Positions 37,720 through 45,835 are shown, counted from the first letter of the stretch. The stretch: DNA of 64,000 nucleotides from JBHJHP01 sp042219855 (GCF_042219855.1 NZ_JBHJHP010000011.1:11413-75412); one strand, 5' to 3'. A program made the numbers and translations. Notes: a model not told the origin generated them from the sequence alone.

Positions 37720-38454
37720 ATGAAAAATAAAGTTTTAATCATTACTCAAAAGTTACCTGTGTACAATTTAGTTTTATGCTTAGCCTTAGTTTCAGTTTTT
37801 ATGCTTAGCTGTAACAACGATTCTGAGGTGTTAAATCAAGAACCTGTAAAAGAATTGATCACGATTGATAACTTGGGTCAAGTCCATAATTATTTGTTAG
37901 ACAAATATGAAAAAAGCAGCTTAAAATCAACATTAACATCTAAAACTTTTGGTGATGTTTATAATGAGTTTGAAAGGATATTGCTTGAATCTGAAAAATA
38001 TTCGACAAATTCAACGATCCTATCTGATCTTACTGATTCAGAAAAATTAGAAATTCTGAATAAATTTGCTGATTTAAAATTGGATAACAACTTCCAGAAA
38101 GAATTTAAAAGAAGATTTATAACTTACTTTCAAAGTCTTCAAGACATTGACGCTGATATTAAAGCAGATATTTTAAATACTGTTAATAATTATACTCTGA
38201 TAGATAGTCCAGATGATTTTGAAAACAAAAGAAGTTATAATTTAGCTATAGCTTATAACAATGTTTACAAATCATCAATGGATTATTGGGGTACGAATAA
38301 TAAATTGAAGAGTGTCAATATTACGGAAAACCAAGCGATTATTTGGGCTGATGCTGCTGGCGCTTTAATTGGTTTAGGCTGTGGAGGTGTTATGAGTATT
38401 TTGATGGGTGCAGCTACTTCTAATATGATAGTTGAATGTTATAATATGGAGTAA
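37720..38454 (+). CDS. Lipoprotein with glycine-rich hydrophobic C-terminus (bacteriocin-like segment)
   Basis: The 244-residue product has a lipoprotein signal with lipobox M-L-S-C and Cys31. The middle (35-200) is charged, helical and AT-rich in codon use. The last 40 residues change character: W-A-D-A-A-G-A-L-I-G-L-G-C-G-G then V-M-S-I-L-M-G-A-A-T-S, a hydrophobic run with repeated small-xxx-small spacing like pore-forming class II bacteriocins or double-glycine peptides. Eleven bases downstream is a multi-span membrane protein gene that could protect the cell. No known family is recognised; the toxin reading is inference. Confidence 0.7.
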   Translation: MKNKVLIITQKLPVYNLVLCLALVSVFMLSCNNDSEVLNQEPVKELITIDNLGQVHNYLLDKYEKSSLKSTLTSKTFGDVYNEFERILLESEKYSTNSTILSDLTDSEKLEILNKFADLKLDNNFQKEFKRRFITYFQSLQDIDADIKADILNTVNNYTLIDSPDDFENKRSYNLAIAYNNVYKSSMDYWGTNNKLKSVNITENQAIIWADAAGALIGLGCGGVMSILMGAATSNMIVECYNME

Positions 38455-38465
38455 AAGTTATTGTT

Positions 38466-38822
38466 ATGATCAGATTTAAAACAAAAATCTTGGATTTTAC
38501 AATTCTTATCGTATTCATTTTTTGGGGTATTTTAGACTTATTTTCATTAATTCCAAAATACCAGTTCATAATTGATTTAACTTGCTCAATATATTTTGTG
38601 GTTATATTTGAGATTTCCTTAAAAAGAACACAAGATAGAGATTCAAGATATAGTTCTCTTGTTAAATCAGTTTTTCTTTTTAATGCAATATTAATTGCTA
38701 CTGCAGTTATTATTCATTTTCGAGATTTAACAATACGAATAAGTGGATTAGAGGTTGTAAATATTGTTTTACCTCTTCAAAGTTTGTATTATTTGTATTA
38801 TCTCAGAAAGAATAACAGTTAA
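38466..38822 (+). CDS. Small four-helix membrane protein, possible immunity-type partner
   Basis: The 118-residue protein has four predicted membrane segments (about 9-28, 33-52, 68-85 and 93-112), separated by a basic loop K-R-T-Q-D-R-D-S-R. Codon use is as AT-rich as in the lipoprotein gene 11 bases upstream, so the two look like one unit acquired together. Size and topology recall bacteriocin immunity proteins, but there is no sequence motif to prove this. A weak hairpin (38844-38873) follows. Confidence 0.65.
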   Translation: MIRFKTKILDFTILIVFIFWGILDLFSLIPKYQFIIDLTCSIYFVVIFEISLKRTQDRDSRYSSLVKSVFLFNAILIATAVIIHFRDLTIRISGLEVVNIVLPLQSLYYLYYLRKNNS

Positions 38823-38843
38823 TAGGAATCTGTTATCTTTAAA

Positions 38844-38873
38844 GGGGCTGTCTTATTGATGCAAGATGGCCCC
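38844..38873 (+). terminator. Weak hairpin, possible terminator
   Basis: GGGGC and GCCCC arms flank an inner TCTT/AAGA pairing, with only TATTGGTTT after it. It lies 22 bases after the stop at 38822. A full T-run is missing. Confidence 0.4.
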
Positions 38874-38887
38874 TATTGGTTTCTGTT

Positions 38888-38980
38888 AGGAAATATCTAA
38901 TTCAAGTAGTATTAAATGAAGTATACAAGAACCGCAAATTGGATGTATATGTAACTAGTAATTCTTTGGCATCTTTTAAA
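38888..38980 (+). pseudogene. Fragment resembling an AAA_14/DUF4143-type ATPase
   Basis: In one frame the bases read V-V-L-N-E-V-Y-K-N-R-K-L-D-V-Y-V-T-S-N-S, close to the segment around sensor strand D-x-Y-x-T-G-S-N in AAA/DUF4143 ATPases, then hit a stop within ten codons. No start codon or continuing frame is present on either side. The match is short, so the assignment is tentative. Confidence 0.35.
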
Positions 38981-39175
38981 GAGAACAAGTATAATTAAGG
39001 ATAAATTCACTACTATTATTACAAGCAGTAGTGGAGGGTTATTTTCCGTTTCACATATCTTGGTTCCGGATGTGGTTATCCAAGTACGAAAAATTTTAGC
39101 AGCAGATTTCACATATTTTTTAAAATACAGTTTTATATGGAACAGCTCCAGAGGGAATTCTTGGAGAGCAGTAAG

Positions 39176-39203
39176 AATTACGTTTAAGTACTTAAACGTA
39201 ATT
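39176..39203. repeat. 28-bp perfect palindrome
   Basis: Bases 39176-39203 equal their own reverse complement over all 28 positions, centred on AAGTACTT, with half-site AATTACGTTTAAG. It ends 14 bases before the ATG of the small membrane protein at 39218. It could be an operator for a dimeric regulator or a stem-loop. Confidence 0.75.
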
Positions 39204-39217
39204 TGTTGATTATTAAA

Positions 39218-39403
39218 ATGTACAGACCTTATAAGTCCCTGATCATCTTTTTTATGATCTTTGAATTAATAGCAGCAGTCGTTTTCGTTAAAGAAGAAAT
39301 TAGCTTACGACTATTTTTGATATTTACAGAATTATCTGTTGGTATGATTGCATTGCAAAAGTACAATGAAATCCAAAGGAATAAAAAGAATAATACAAAA
39401 TAG
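39218..39403 (+). CDS. 61-residue membrane peptide
   Basis: The ATG at 39218 gives M-Y-R-P-Y-K-S then a hydrophobic stretch to about residue 28, a short charged turn K-E-E, a second hydrophobic stretch (32-48) and a lysine/asparagine-rich tail. Two membrane spans with both ends in the cytoplasm fit the positive-inside rule. A strong terminator follows and a palindrome precedes it, which supports a real transcript. No family is recognised. Confidence 0.5.
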   Translation: MYRPYKSLIIFFMIFELIAAVVFVKEEISLRLFLIFTELSVGMIALQKYNEIQRNKKNNTK

Positions 39404-39421
39404 CTCAAACAGACTTGAGAA

Positions 39422-39454
39422 ATTGATCCGATGACTTAACGTCATCGGATCAAT
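39422..39454. terminator. Bidirectional terminator
   Basis: ATTGATCCGATGAC (39422-39435) and GTCATCGGATCAAT (39441-39454) form a perfect 14-bp stem with a five-base loop. A short T-run (AGTTTT) follows on the plus strand and ATTTCT on the minus strand. It separates the convergent small membrane gene and metK. Confidence 0.85.
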
Positions 39455-39458
39455 AGTT

Positions 39459-40742
39459 TTATAATTTAAATGCCTCTTTAATAGCATCCACATAGTCGAG
39501 TTTTTCCCAGGTAAACAGTTCTACTTCTGTTTCAAGTTCACCGGAATAAGGCGAACTGAATTTTTTGCGAACCACTTCCGGTTTACGACCCATGTGACCA
39601 TAAGCTGCTGTTTCCAGATAAATAGGGTTTCGCAGTTTAAGCCTTGTTTCAATGCCGTTTGGCGTCAGATCAAAAATCTCAGACACTTTGTTGGCAATGG
39701 CGGCATCACTTAAATCAACGTTTGATGAACCATAAGTCTCCACAAAAACACTGATTGGCTCCGCTACACCGATGGCATACGACAACTGAACCAGGATTTC
39801 ATCGGCTACACCTGCTGCTACAATATTTTTAGCAATATGCCGCGCTGCATAAGCTGCTGAACGGTCTACTTTTGATGGATCTTTACCGGAAAAAGCACCA
39901 CCACCGTGAGCACCTTTGCCGCCGTAAGTATCCACAATAATTTTACGTCCTGTTAAACCGGTATCACCGTGAGGTCCACCGATAACGAATTTTCCGGTTG
40001 GGTTCACATGGTAGATTATTGCTTCATCGAACAGTGCCTTAACACGTTCAGGAAGGTGTGATTTTACCCTTGGGATCAAAATATTGATCACATCGCTTTT
40101 TATTTTAGCCACCATGTCTTCGTCAGCCTTCAGCTGAGCATCCGGCGATGAGGGTGTAATAAACTCGTCATGTTGTGTTGATACCACAATGGTATGAATA
40201 CGTTCAGGAGCGCCATTGTCATCATACTGAATGGTAACCTGCGATTTGGAATCCGGACGAAGATAAGTCATCTCTTTTCCTTCGCGACGGATATCAGCCA
40301 GTTCTTTAAGCAACAAATGTGATAATTCCAGCGAAATAGGCATGTAATTATCGGTCTCCCTGCTGGCGTATCCGAACATCATCCCCTGGTCACCGGCACC
40401 TTGTGTTTTGGGGTCTTCACGGTCCACACCACGGTTAATATCAGCCGATTGTTCATGAATGGCATTCAGTACACCACAGGAGTCACCCTCAAAACGGTAT
40501 TCTCCTTTTGTGTAACCTATTTTGTTGATGACACGGCGTGCGATTTCCTGTACATCAACGTAGGTCTGAGATTTTACTTCACCGGCCAGTACAACCTGTC
40601 CGGTAGTTACCAATGTTTCGCAAGCAACTTTCGACCTCTTGTCGAAAGCCAGAAATTCGTCGAGCAGAGCATCTGAAATCTGATCGGCAACCTTATCAGG
40701 ATGGCCTTCAGATACGGACTCTGATGTAAATAAATATCCCAT
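39459..40742 (-). CDS. metK: S-adenosylmethionine synthetase
   Basis: The 427-residue enzyme makes S-adenosylmethionine from methionine and ATP. The N-terminal G-H-P-D-K motif (13-17, ATP binding), the central G-A-G-D-Q-G-M-M-F-G-Y-A motif and the glycine-rich G-G-G-A-F-S-G-K-D motif that binds the triphosphate are all intact. Length is slightly above the 380-400 usual in bacteria, with the additional residues in surface loops. An exact TAnnTTTG promoter box and a foldable leader lie upstream, and a bidirectional terminator lies directly downstream. Confidence 0.97.
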   Translation of the reverse strand: MGYLFTSESVSEGHPDKVADQISDALLDEFLAFDKRSKVACETLVTTGQVVLAGEVKSQTYVDVQEIARRVINKIGYTKGEYRFEGDSCGVLNAIHEQSADINRGVDREDPKTQGAGDQGMMFGYASRETDNYMPISLELSHLLLKELADIRREGKEMTYLRPDSKSQVTIQYDDNGAPERIHTIVVSTQHDEFITPSSPDAQLKADEDMVAKIKSDVINILIPRVKSHLPERVKALFDEAIIYHVNPTGKFVIGGPHGDTGLTGRKIIVDTYGGKGAHGGGAFSGKDPSKVDRSAAYAARHIAKNIVAAGVADEILVQLSYAIGVAEPISVFVETYGSSNVDLSDAAIANKVSEIFDLTPNGIETRLKLRNPIYLETAAYGHMGRKPEVVRKKFSSPYSGELETEVELFTWEKLDYVDAIKEAFKL

Positions 40743-40872
40743 GATTTAAGAATTAAACTTTAAACTTTGTGGAAGATTTGTCAGGCAAGGCTCATAAATG
40801 CAGATTCTTTTTAGCATTTTTTTATGTGGTTGCAAGCAGCCAAATCTTTCCACGATTACGGGTGCAAATATA
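40743..40872 (-). promoter_or_regulatory. metK promoter and structured leader, possible regulatory RNA
   Basis: TATATTTG (40872-40865) is an exact -7 box on the minus strand. The transcript then holds GTGGAAAGATTTG (40853-40841) pairing with CAAATCTTCCAC (40780-40769), 12 pairs with one bulged A. Inside are the sequences GCAACC and TGCTAA and a second hairpin (40814-40826 with 40793-40801). The layout suggests a ligand-sensing leader. GCAACC and GCTAA also occur in SAM-I-type cores, but the match is too weak to name a class. Confidence 0.5.
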
Positions 40873-41048
40873 TATTATTTTCAGATTTATCTGTAATTTT
40901 TAACCATTTTAAATAGTTTTAGCGTGCAATAGCAGGCGGGCATTTAACCGTTATACTCATATTTAAAATACTATGGAATCATATTTTATGATTTGCAATA
41001 GCAGCAGAACATGAAATTCCGTTATTTTTGTGAAGATTATCCGGATAT

Positions 41049-41915
41049 ATGGCTAAGAAAAGTAAAAGGAAGAGCTTAAGACAAAAGTACCGCATTTCCA
41101 TCATCAACGAGGAAACGTATGATGAGGTTCAGTGGTGGAGACTGTCGCCCATCAATATCCTTATTTTTGTTTTTATCGTATTTACGCTGGTCGGTGGAGG
41201 TACAGCTGCCGTAATTGTCTTTACTCCCCTGAAACAGTATATTCCGGGTTTTCCGACCGCAGAAATGCAGGAGAACATTGCCCGTAGTACTATTCTCGCT
41301 GATTCTCTGGAAAACAAACTGAACCAGTACGGACGATATCTGAACAGCATCGGCGTGATCCTTGAAGGCGATCTTCCGGAAGAAATGTTCGCCGATACCG
41401 GGTCATCTGAAACTCATCCAACCTTTATGGAGCGGATGGACCTGGAGCCCAGTCTGGCAGACTCTCTCTTCAGAGCCGATATTGAACAACGTGAAAAATA
41501 TAACCTTCAGGTTTTTAATGCTGACGAGGATGAAAATACAGATGATGACCTGATGCTGTATAAGCCGGTGGACGGTGTGGTAACTAATTCCTTTGATCCG
41601 GAAGAAGAGCACTGGGGAGTGGATCTGGCTGCTGCACCAAACGAAAAGGTTATGTCGGTAGCTGACGGAACGGTTATTTTTGCTGAGTGGTCGCTGGTAA
41701 CGGGTTATGTGATTCAGGTTCAGCATGCCAATAATCTGGTAAGTGTATATAAACATAACAGTACCCTGCTGAAGGATGAAGGGAATAAGGTAAAAGCAGG
41801 AGAGGCTATCGCGATTATCGGTAATTCGGGAGAATTGACCACAGGCCCTCATTTGCACCTGGAATTATGGAAGGACGGGAAAGCCATCGACCCGGAAAAA
41901 CACATTGTATTTTAG
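41049..41915 (+). CDS. M23 family peptidase (LytM-type), membrane anchored
   Basis: The 288-residue protein has a basic cytoplasmic start, one membrane helix (about 35-58), a linker and a C-terminal M23 domain (about 165-288). Zinc ligands are His188 and Asp192 in HWGVD and His270 in H-L-H, with His236 and His268 as catalytic partners. Such enzymes cut peptidoglycan peptides or regulate those that do. TATTTTTG at 41023-41030 is an exact -7 box about 18 bases before the ATG. The dxr gene follows after four bases. Confidence 0.9.
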   Translation: MAKKSKRKSLRQKYRISIINEETYDEVQWWRLSPINILIFVFIVFTLVGGGTAAVIVFTPLKQYIPGFPTAEMQENIARSTILADSLENKLNQYGRYLNSIGVILEGDLPEEMFADTGSSETHPTFMERMDLEPSLADSLFRADIEQREKYNLQVFNADEDENTDDDLMLYKPVDGVVTNSFDPEEEHWGVDLAAAPNEKVMSVADGTVIFAEWSLVTGYVIQVQHANNLVSVYKHNSTLLKDEGNKVKAGEAIAIIGNSGELTTGPHLHLELWKDGKAIDPEKHIVF

Positions 41916-41919
41916 CTGC

Positions 41920-43080
41920 ATGGAAAAGACCAGAAAAAAACTTGCCATATTAGGTTCAACAGGTTCCATCGGAACGCAAACGTTAGATGTTATCCGTGAA
42001 CATAACGATAAATTCGAGGCCTATATCCTTACTGCCGGGAGTAATGCCGATTTACTGATCAGGCAGGCTATGGAGTTTAAACCCGAGGTGGTGGTCATAG
42101 GAAATAAGGAAAAGTATCCCGCCGTTTCAGAAGCTCTTGGAGGGTTGCCTATAAAAGTATTTGCTGGCGAAGAAGCTATTGCACAGGTCGTTGAGTTTGG
42201 GGCAGTGGATATGGTGGTGACGGCTATGGTGGGATATGCAGGGTTAAAACCAACCATTAATGCCATTAAAGCCGGTAAAAATATTGCACTGGCCAATAAG
42301 GAAACACTGGTGGTGGCCGGTGAACTGATCATGGGAATGGCTGCAGAAAACAAGATTGCCATTTTACCGGTGGATTCAGAACATTCTGCGCTGTACCAGT
42401 GTATGGCAGGAGAGTGGCAGAATCAGGTAGAGAAGATAATCCTTACCGCTTCAGGTGGCCCTTTCAGAACCCGTAATTATGATTACCTGCAGAATGTAAC
42501 CAGCAAAGAAGCCTTAAAACATCCCAACTGGGACATGGGGGCCAAGATTACTATAGATTCGGCAACAATGATGAATAAAGGATTTGAGGTGATTGAAGCC
42601 AAGTGGCTGTTCGGTCTCAAACATAACCAGATTGAAGTCATTGTGCATCCGCAGTCCATTATCCATTCGTTGGTTGAGTTTACCGACGGTTCACTGAAAG
42701 CACAAATGGGGCTGCCTGATATGAAATTGCCCATTCAGTATGCATTATCATATCCGAAAAGATTAAGGTCAACCTTCCCTCGTTTTAACTTTATGGCCTA
42801 TCCCGAACTGACCTTTGAGCAACCTGACCCGGAAAAATTCCGTTGCCTTGAACTGGCATATCAGGCCATGTATTGTGGTGGAAATATTCCCTGTATTATG
42901 AATGCAGCAAATGAGGTGGTTGTGAAAGCCTTTTTACAGGACAAAATCGGATTTCTTGAAATTGCGGAAATCATCGAAAAGACCATGGAGAAAACAGCCC
43001 ATGTTAAAAAGCCAACTTACGAGGATTATGTGGCGACCGATGCCGAAGCGCGAAGAATTGCAGCGTCGATGATTAAATAA
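41920..43080 (+). CDS. dxr: 1-deoxy-D-xylulose 5-phosphate reductoisomerase
   Basis: The ATG at 41920 gives 386 residues; an upstream TTG at 41905 lies within the peptidase gene. Motifs are the NADPH loop G-S-T-G-S-I-G (12-18), A-L-A-N-K-E-T-L, P-V-D-S-E-H-S-A (metal ligands Asp and Glu) and N-K-G-F-E-V-I-E-A. It catalyses the first committed step of the MEP isoprenoid pathway and needs a divalent metal. Four bases separate it from the M23 gene, so they are probably cotranscribed. Confidence 0.97.
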   Translation: MEKTRKKLAILGSTGSIGTQTLDVIREHNDKFEAYILTAGSNADLLIRQAMEFKPEVVVIGNKEKYPAVSEALGGLPIKVFAGEEAIAQVVEFGAVDMVVTAMVGYAGLKPTINAIKAGKNIALANKETLVVAGELIMGMAAENKIAILPVDSEHSALYQCMAGEWQNQVEKIILTASGGPFRTRNYDYLQNVTSKEALKHPNWDMGAKITIDSATMMNKGFEVIEAKWLFGLKHNQIEVIVHPQSIIHSLVEFTDGSLKAQMGLPDMKLPIQYALSYPKRLRSTFPRFNFMAYPELTFEQPDPEKFRCLELAYQAMYCGGNIPCIMNAANEVVVKAFLQDKIGFLEIAEIIEKTMEKTAHVKKPTYEDYVATDAEARRIAASMIK

Positions 43081-43160
43081 GATATAAGAATCAAGACGGA
43101 AGACACAAGAATCAGGATTTCACGATTCACGACTCACGATTTCACGACTCAAGATTTCGT
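43081..43160. repeat. Degenerate repeat tract between convergent genes
   Basis: AGAATCAAGAC ... ACAAGAATCAGG (about 43087-43115) is an inverted relative of the stretch at 36538. It is followed by imperfect repeats of CACGATT, CACGACT and CACGATTT up to about 43160. No gene is present. Confidence 0.55.
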
Positions 43161-43163
43161 GTA

Positions 43164-43643
43164 TCAAAAACTCGAGCTGTCGAATCTCAAGGGCAGTAAA
43201 TCATTGGAATTTTCTATGGCAACAATCTTTTCACTGCCGTAAAGGATCACCTTCATAGGCGAACCAAATCTGGTGTTGGATTCCGTGATGACCTGTCTGC
43301 AACTGCCGCAGGGTGCAACTGGCTGATCAAGAAATAATCCGTCTTTTTGTGCACAGACAGCCAGACAAACTGCTCTGCTTGCAGGATACCTGGCATGAGC
43401 CGCAAACAGCGCCACACGTTCGGCACATAAGCCGGAAGGATAGGCCGCATTTTCCTGGTTGCTTCCGGTCACGATTTCACCATTATCAAGCAAAACGGCG
43501 GCACCTACATGAAAACCCGAGTAGGGAGCCCATGCTGTCTCTGCAGCATTCTTACAGGCTTCAATGGTTTCTTTTTCCAATGCTGAAAATTCATCACTGT
43601 TATCGAATTCCAGTGCGGTTAGTGTGATTTGTTTTGTTTTCAT
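43164..43643 (-). CDS. cdd: Cytidine deaminase
   Basis: The 159-residue enzyme has the zinc motif C73-A-E75 and P-C-G-S-C with Cys112 and Cys115, plus the substrate segment H-V-G-A-A-V and S-N-Q-E-N-A-A-Y-P. Glu75 is the proton shuttle. It deaminates cytidine and deoxycytidine in pyrimidine salvage. Length fits the family (about 130-160). It is convergent with dxr and divergent from the methyltransferase gene. Confidence 0.95.
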   Translation of the reverse strand: MKTKQITLTALEFDNSDEFSALEKETIEACKNAAETAWAPYSGFHVGAAVLLDNGEIVTGSNQENAAYPSGLCAERVALFAAHARYPASRAVCLAVCAQKDGLFLDQPVAPCGSCRQVITESNTRFGSPMKVILYGSEKIVAIENSNDLLPLRFDSSSF

Positions 43644-43741
43644 TGCAGTTTTCTAAGCGTTTCAAAATTAACGATAATGTTCTGTTGCATCAACATTATG
43701 TGAGGTGTTTGTGCTATTTTTGTCCAATTAATCCTATTTGT

Positions 43742-44452
43742 ATGTTACAAAGTGATCCGATTGGGCTGGCCGTTTCTGATTTTTTTAAAACGGGTAAGGC
43801 AAAAAAGCTCATTGTACATTCATCACAATTTGATGATGATGAAATCCCGGTAAACTATCTTTTCAGAAGTTACAGTCGACTTCCGGCCATTGAAAAATCG
43901 GCTATCAGCAACTGTAATGGAAGAGTGCTTGATACAGGCGCATGTACCGGCGCACATGCATTGATACTGCAGGAAAAAGGTTTTGATGTGACAGCCCTGG
44001 AAATATCTGATCTGTGTTGTGAAGTCATGAAGAAGCGTGGTGTTGAACATGTGATCCATGGCGATATTTTAAGGATTGAACCAACGAAATACGATACCGT
44101 TCTGGTGCTTATGAACGGAACGGGCCTGGCAGGTACGATCAATAACCTGGGATCATTTCTTAAAAGGTTGGGATCTTTTTTAAACAGCGGTGGTCAGATT
44201 CTGATCGACAGCAGCGATCTGAAGTATCTTTATGAGGAAGATGATGGTTCATACCTGGTTGATCTGAACGGAGCTTACTATGGTGAAATCGATTTTCAGA
44301 TGGAGTACAATGGAATTAAGGGAGAAACGTTCCCCTGGCTGTATGTTGATCCGGATACATTTGCGCTGATTGCAGAACAGTCGGGATTTAGTTTTAAAAT
44401 CCTTAAAGAAGGTAACCATTATGATTACCTGGCCCGGCTAATCAAAAAATAA
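43742..44452 (+). CDS. Class I SAM-dependent methyltransferase
   Basis: The ATG at 43742 gives 236 residues; TATTTTTG at 43715-43722, an exact -7 box about 20 bases upstream, argues against the longer frame beginning at 43634. Motif I reads V-L-D-T-G-A-C-T-G-A-H-A, with Asp in place of the usual second Glu position, followed by A-L-E-I-S and D-T-V-L-V-L-M-N-G-T-G. The substrate is unknown. It ends one base before the convergent MeaB gene. Confidence 0.85.
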   Translation: MLQSDPIGLAVSDFFKTGKAKKLIVHSSQFDDDEIPVNYLFRSYSRLPAIEKSAISNCNGRVLDTGACTGAHALILQEKGFDVTALEISDLCCEVMKKRGVEHVIHGDILRIEPTKYDTVLVLMNGTGLAGTINNLGSFLKRLGSFLNSGGQILIDSSDLKYLYEEDDGSYLVDLNGAYYGEIDFQMEYNGIKGETFPWLYVDPDTFALIAEQSGFSFKILKEGNHYDYLARLIKK

Positions 44453-44453
44453 A

Positions 44454-45581
44454 CTATTTCTTAAGATTCTTAAAATAAAGATCCAGCAATTCTCTTGCTG
44501 CGATGAAGGAACTTTTTTCTTCGTTCAATACCTGTTGTTCCAGTATTGGGATACCGGCTTTTATGTCCGGTTCATTGTAGAAATTTTGTTTGAGTTGTTC
44601 ATTGATGCTCTCATACATCCAGTATTTGGCCTGTCGTTTGCGGCGATCGTAAAAGTAATTGTTGGTTTTAGTATGACTCAGGTATTCCAGCAACATATTC
44701 CAGATGTCGCTGATGCCGGTGTGATGTAATGCAGAACAGGTCATGACGCGGGGTGACCAACCGGATTCTGATGGTGGAAAAAGATGCAGTGCATTGCTGT
44801 ATTCCCGTTTTGCCATGTCTGCTTTTTTTATGTTGTCACCGTCAGCTTTGTTAATGGTAATCGCATCGGCCATTTCCATGATGCCTCTTTTAATACCCTG
44901 TAACTCATCACCGGCACCGGCGATAAGGACCAGCAAAAAGAAATCGACCATGGAGTGCACTGCAGTCTCTGACTGTCCCACCCCAACAGTTTCTACAAAT
45001 ATGGTGTCGAAACCGGCGGCCTCGCATAAAATAATACTTTCACGGGTTTTCCTGGCTACACCTCCTAATGTACCCGCAGACGGACTCGGACGGATGTAAG
45101 CATTTGATTCGGATGATAATTTTTCCATCCGGGTTTTATCGCCTAAAATGCTGCCTTTTGTTTTTTCGCTGGAAGGATCTATGGCCAGAACTGCCAGTTT
45201 GCCACCGTTGTCGATTATATGCATGCCGAGCGATTCGATAAAAGTACTTTTACCGGCACCGGGTACTCCTGTAATTCCTAATCTGATGGAATGGCCTGTA
45301 TGGGGAAGGCATTTCTCAATTACTTCCTGTGCCAGCTGATAGTGTTCCTGCTTATTGCTCTCAACCATGGTGACAGCCTGGCTCAGGATAGTGATATTCC
45401 CCTTTAATATCCCATCTACAAATTCATCGACCGAACGAACGGCCTTCTTCTTTTTCCTGAATTTTTTCAGGTTGGGATTAACAGCAGGTGGTTGATCAAT
45501 TCCGGAATTGACACTTAAGCCTTTGTATGAGGCATCATTTTCGGGGTGCTCAATATGGTGGTGTGAATCTTTCTCTGACAT
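44454..45581 (-). CDS. meaB: MeaB/ArgK-type G3E GTPase
   Basis: The 375-residue protein has Walker A G-V-P-G-A-G-K-S-T (105-113), switch residues I-D-P-S-S-E-K-T-K-G-S-I-L-G-D-K-T-R-M, the E-T-V-G-V-G-Q-S-E motif and the N-K-A-D guanine motif. MeaB proteins load and protect adenosylcobalamin in methylmalonyl-CoA mutase. The mutase is not encoded here. A histidine- and lysine-rich N-terminal tail (1-50) is longer than in most relatives. Adjacent cobalamin- or iron-type import at 32312 may be related but is 10 kb away. Confidence 0.92.
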   Translation of the reverse strand: MSEKDSHHHIEHPENDASYKGLSVNSGIDQPPAVNPNLKKFRKKKKAVRSVDEFVDGILKGNITILSQAVTMVESNKQEHYQLAQEVIEKCLPHTGHSIRLGITGVPGAGKSTFIESLGMHIIDNGGKLAVLAIDPSSEKTKGSILGDKTRMEKLSSESNAYIRPSPSAGTLGGVARKTRESIILCEAAGFDTIFVETVGVGQSETAVHSMVDFFLLVLIAGAGDELQGIKRGIMEMADAITINKADGDNIKKADMAKREYSNALHLFPPSESGWSPRVMTCSALHHTGISDIWNMLLEYLSHTKTNNYFYDRRKRQAKYWMYESINEQLKQNFYNEPDIKAGIPILEQQVLNEEKSSFIAARELLDLYFKNLKK

Positions 45582-45673
45582 AAATTTTATCTTTCAGACA
45601 AAGTTAAAGAAATCAATCGCCGCAGCCATGAATAAAGAAAAATATTGTTAGTGTGTTTTCCACAGGATACGGA

Positions 45674-45704
45674 TTTTGCATAATTCAATTTTTTATTACA
45701 TTTG
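45674..45704 (+). promoter_or_regulatory. Promoter of tRNA-Leu transcript
   Basis: TTTTG (45674-45678) and TACATTTG (45697-45704, exact TAnnTTTG) are separated by 18 bases. Transcription would start near 45711 and run through the partial tRNA copy into the intact tRNA-Leu. Confidence 0.7.
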
Positions 45705-45735
45705 CATCCGCAAAACGGTTTACCGTTGCCAAAAC

Positions 45736-45776
45736 GCCCGGATGGCGGCCCCGATGCTTCGGGGGGTAGACGCGCT
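45736..45776 (+). pseudogene. Duplicated 5' part of tRNA-Leu with hairpin insertion
   Basis: GCCCGGATGGCGG (45736-45748) and GGTAGACGCGCT (45765-45776) equal the 5' end and D-arm of the intact tRNA-Leu 100 bases downstream. Between them four D-loop bases are replaced by CCCCGATGCTTCGGGG, a 6-bp stem with a four-base loop. Similarity stops after 45776. Confidence 0.75.
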
Positions 45777-45835
45777 AATAGAAATATCTTTTATATTGGC
45801 GTTAAAACAAAGCCATCCAACAATTTTATATTGTT

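Noticed and set aside
38912..39112. 66-residue minus-strand frame in the island
   Set aside because: No promoter or start-site support, and it overlaps the ATPase-like remnant on the other strand.
43634..43741. 36-codon upstream extension of the methyltransferase
   Set aside because: It overlaps cdd and the promoter box at 43715-43722 lies within it.
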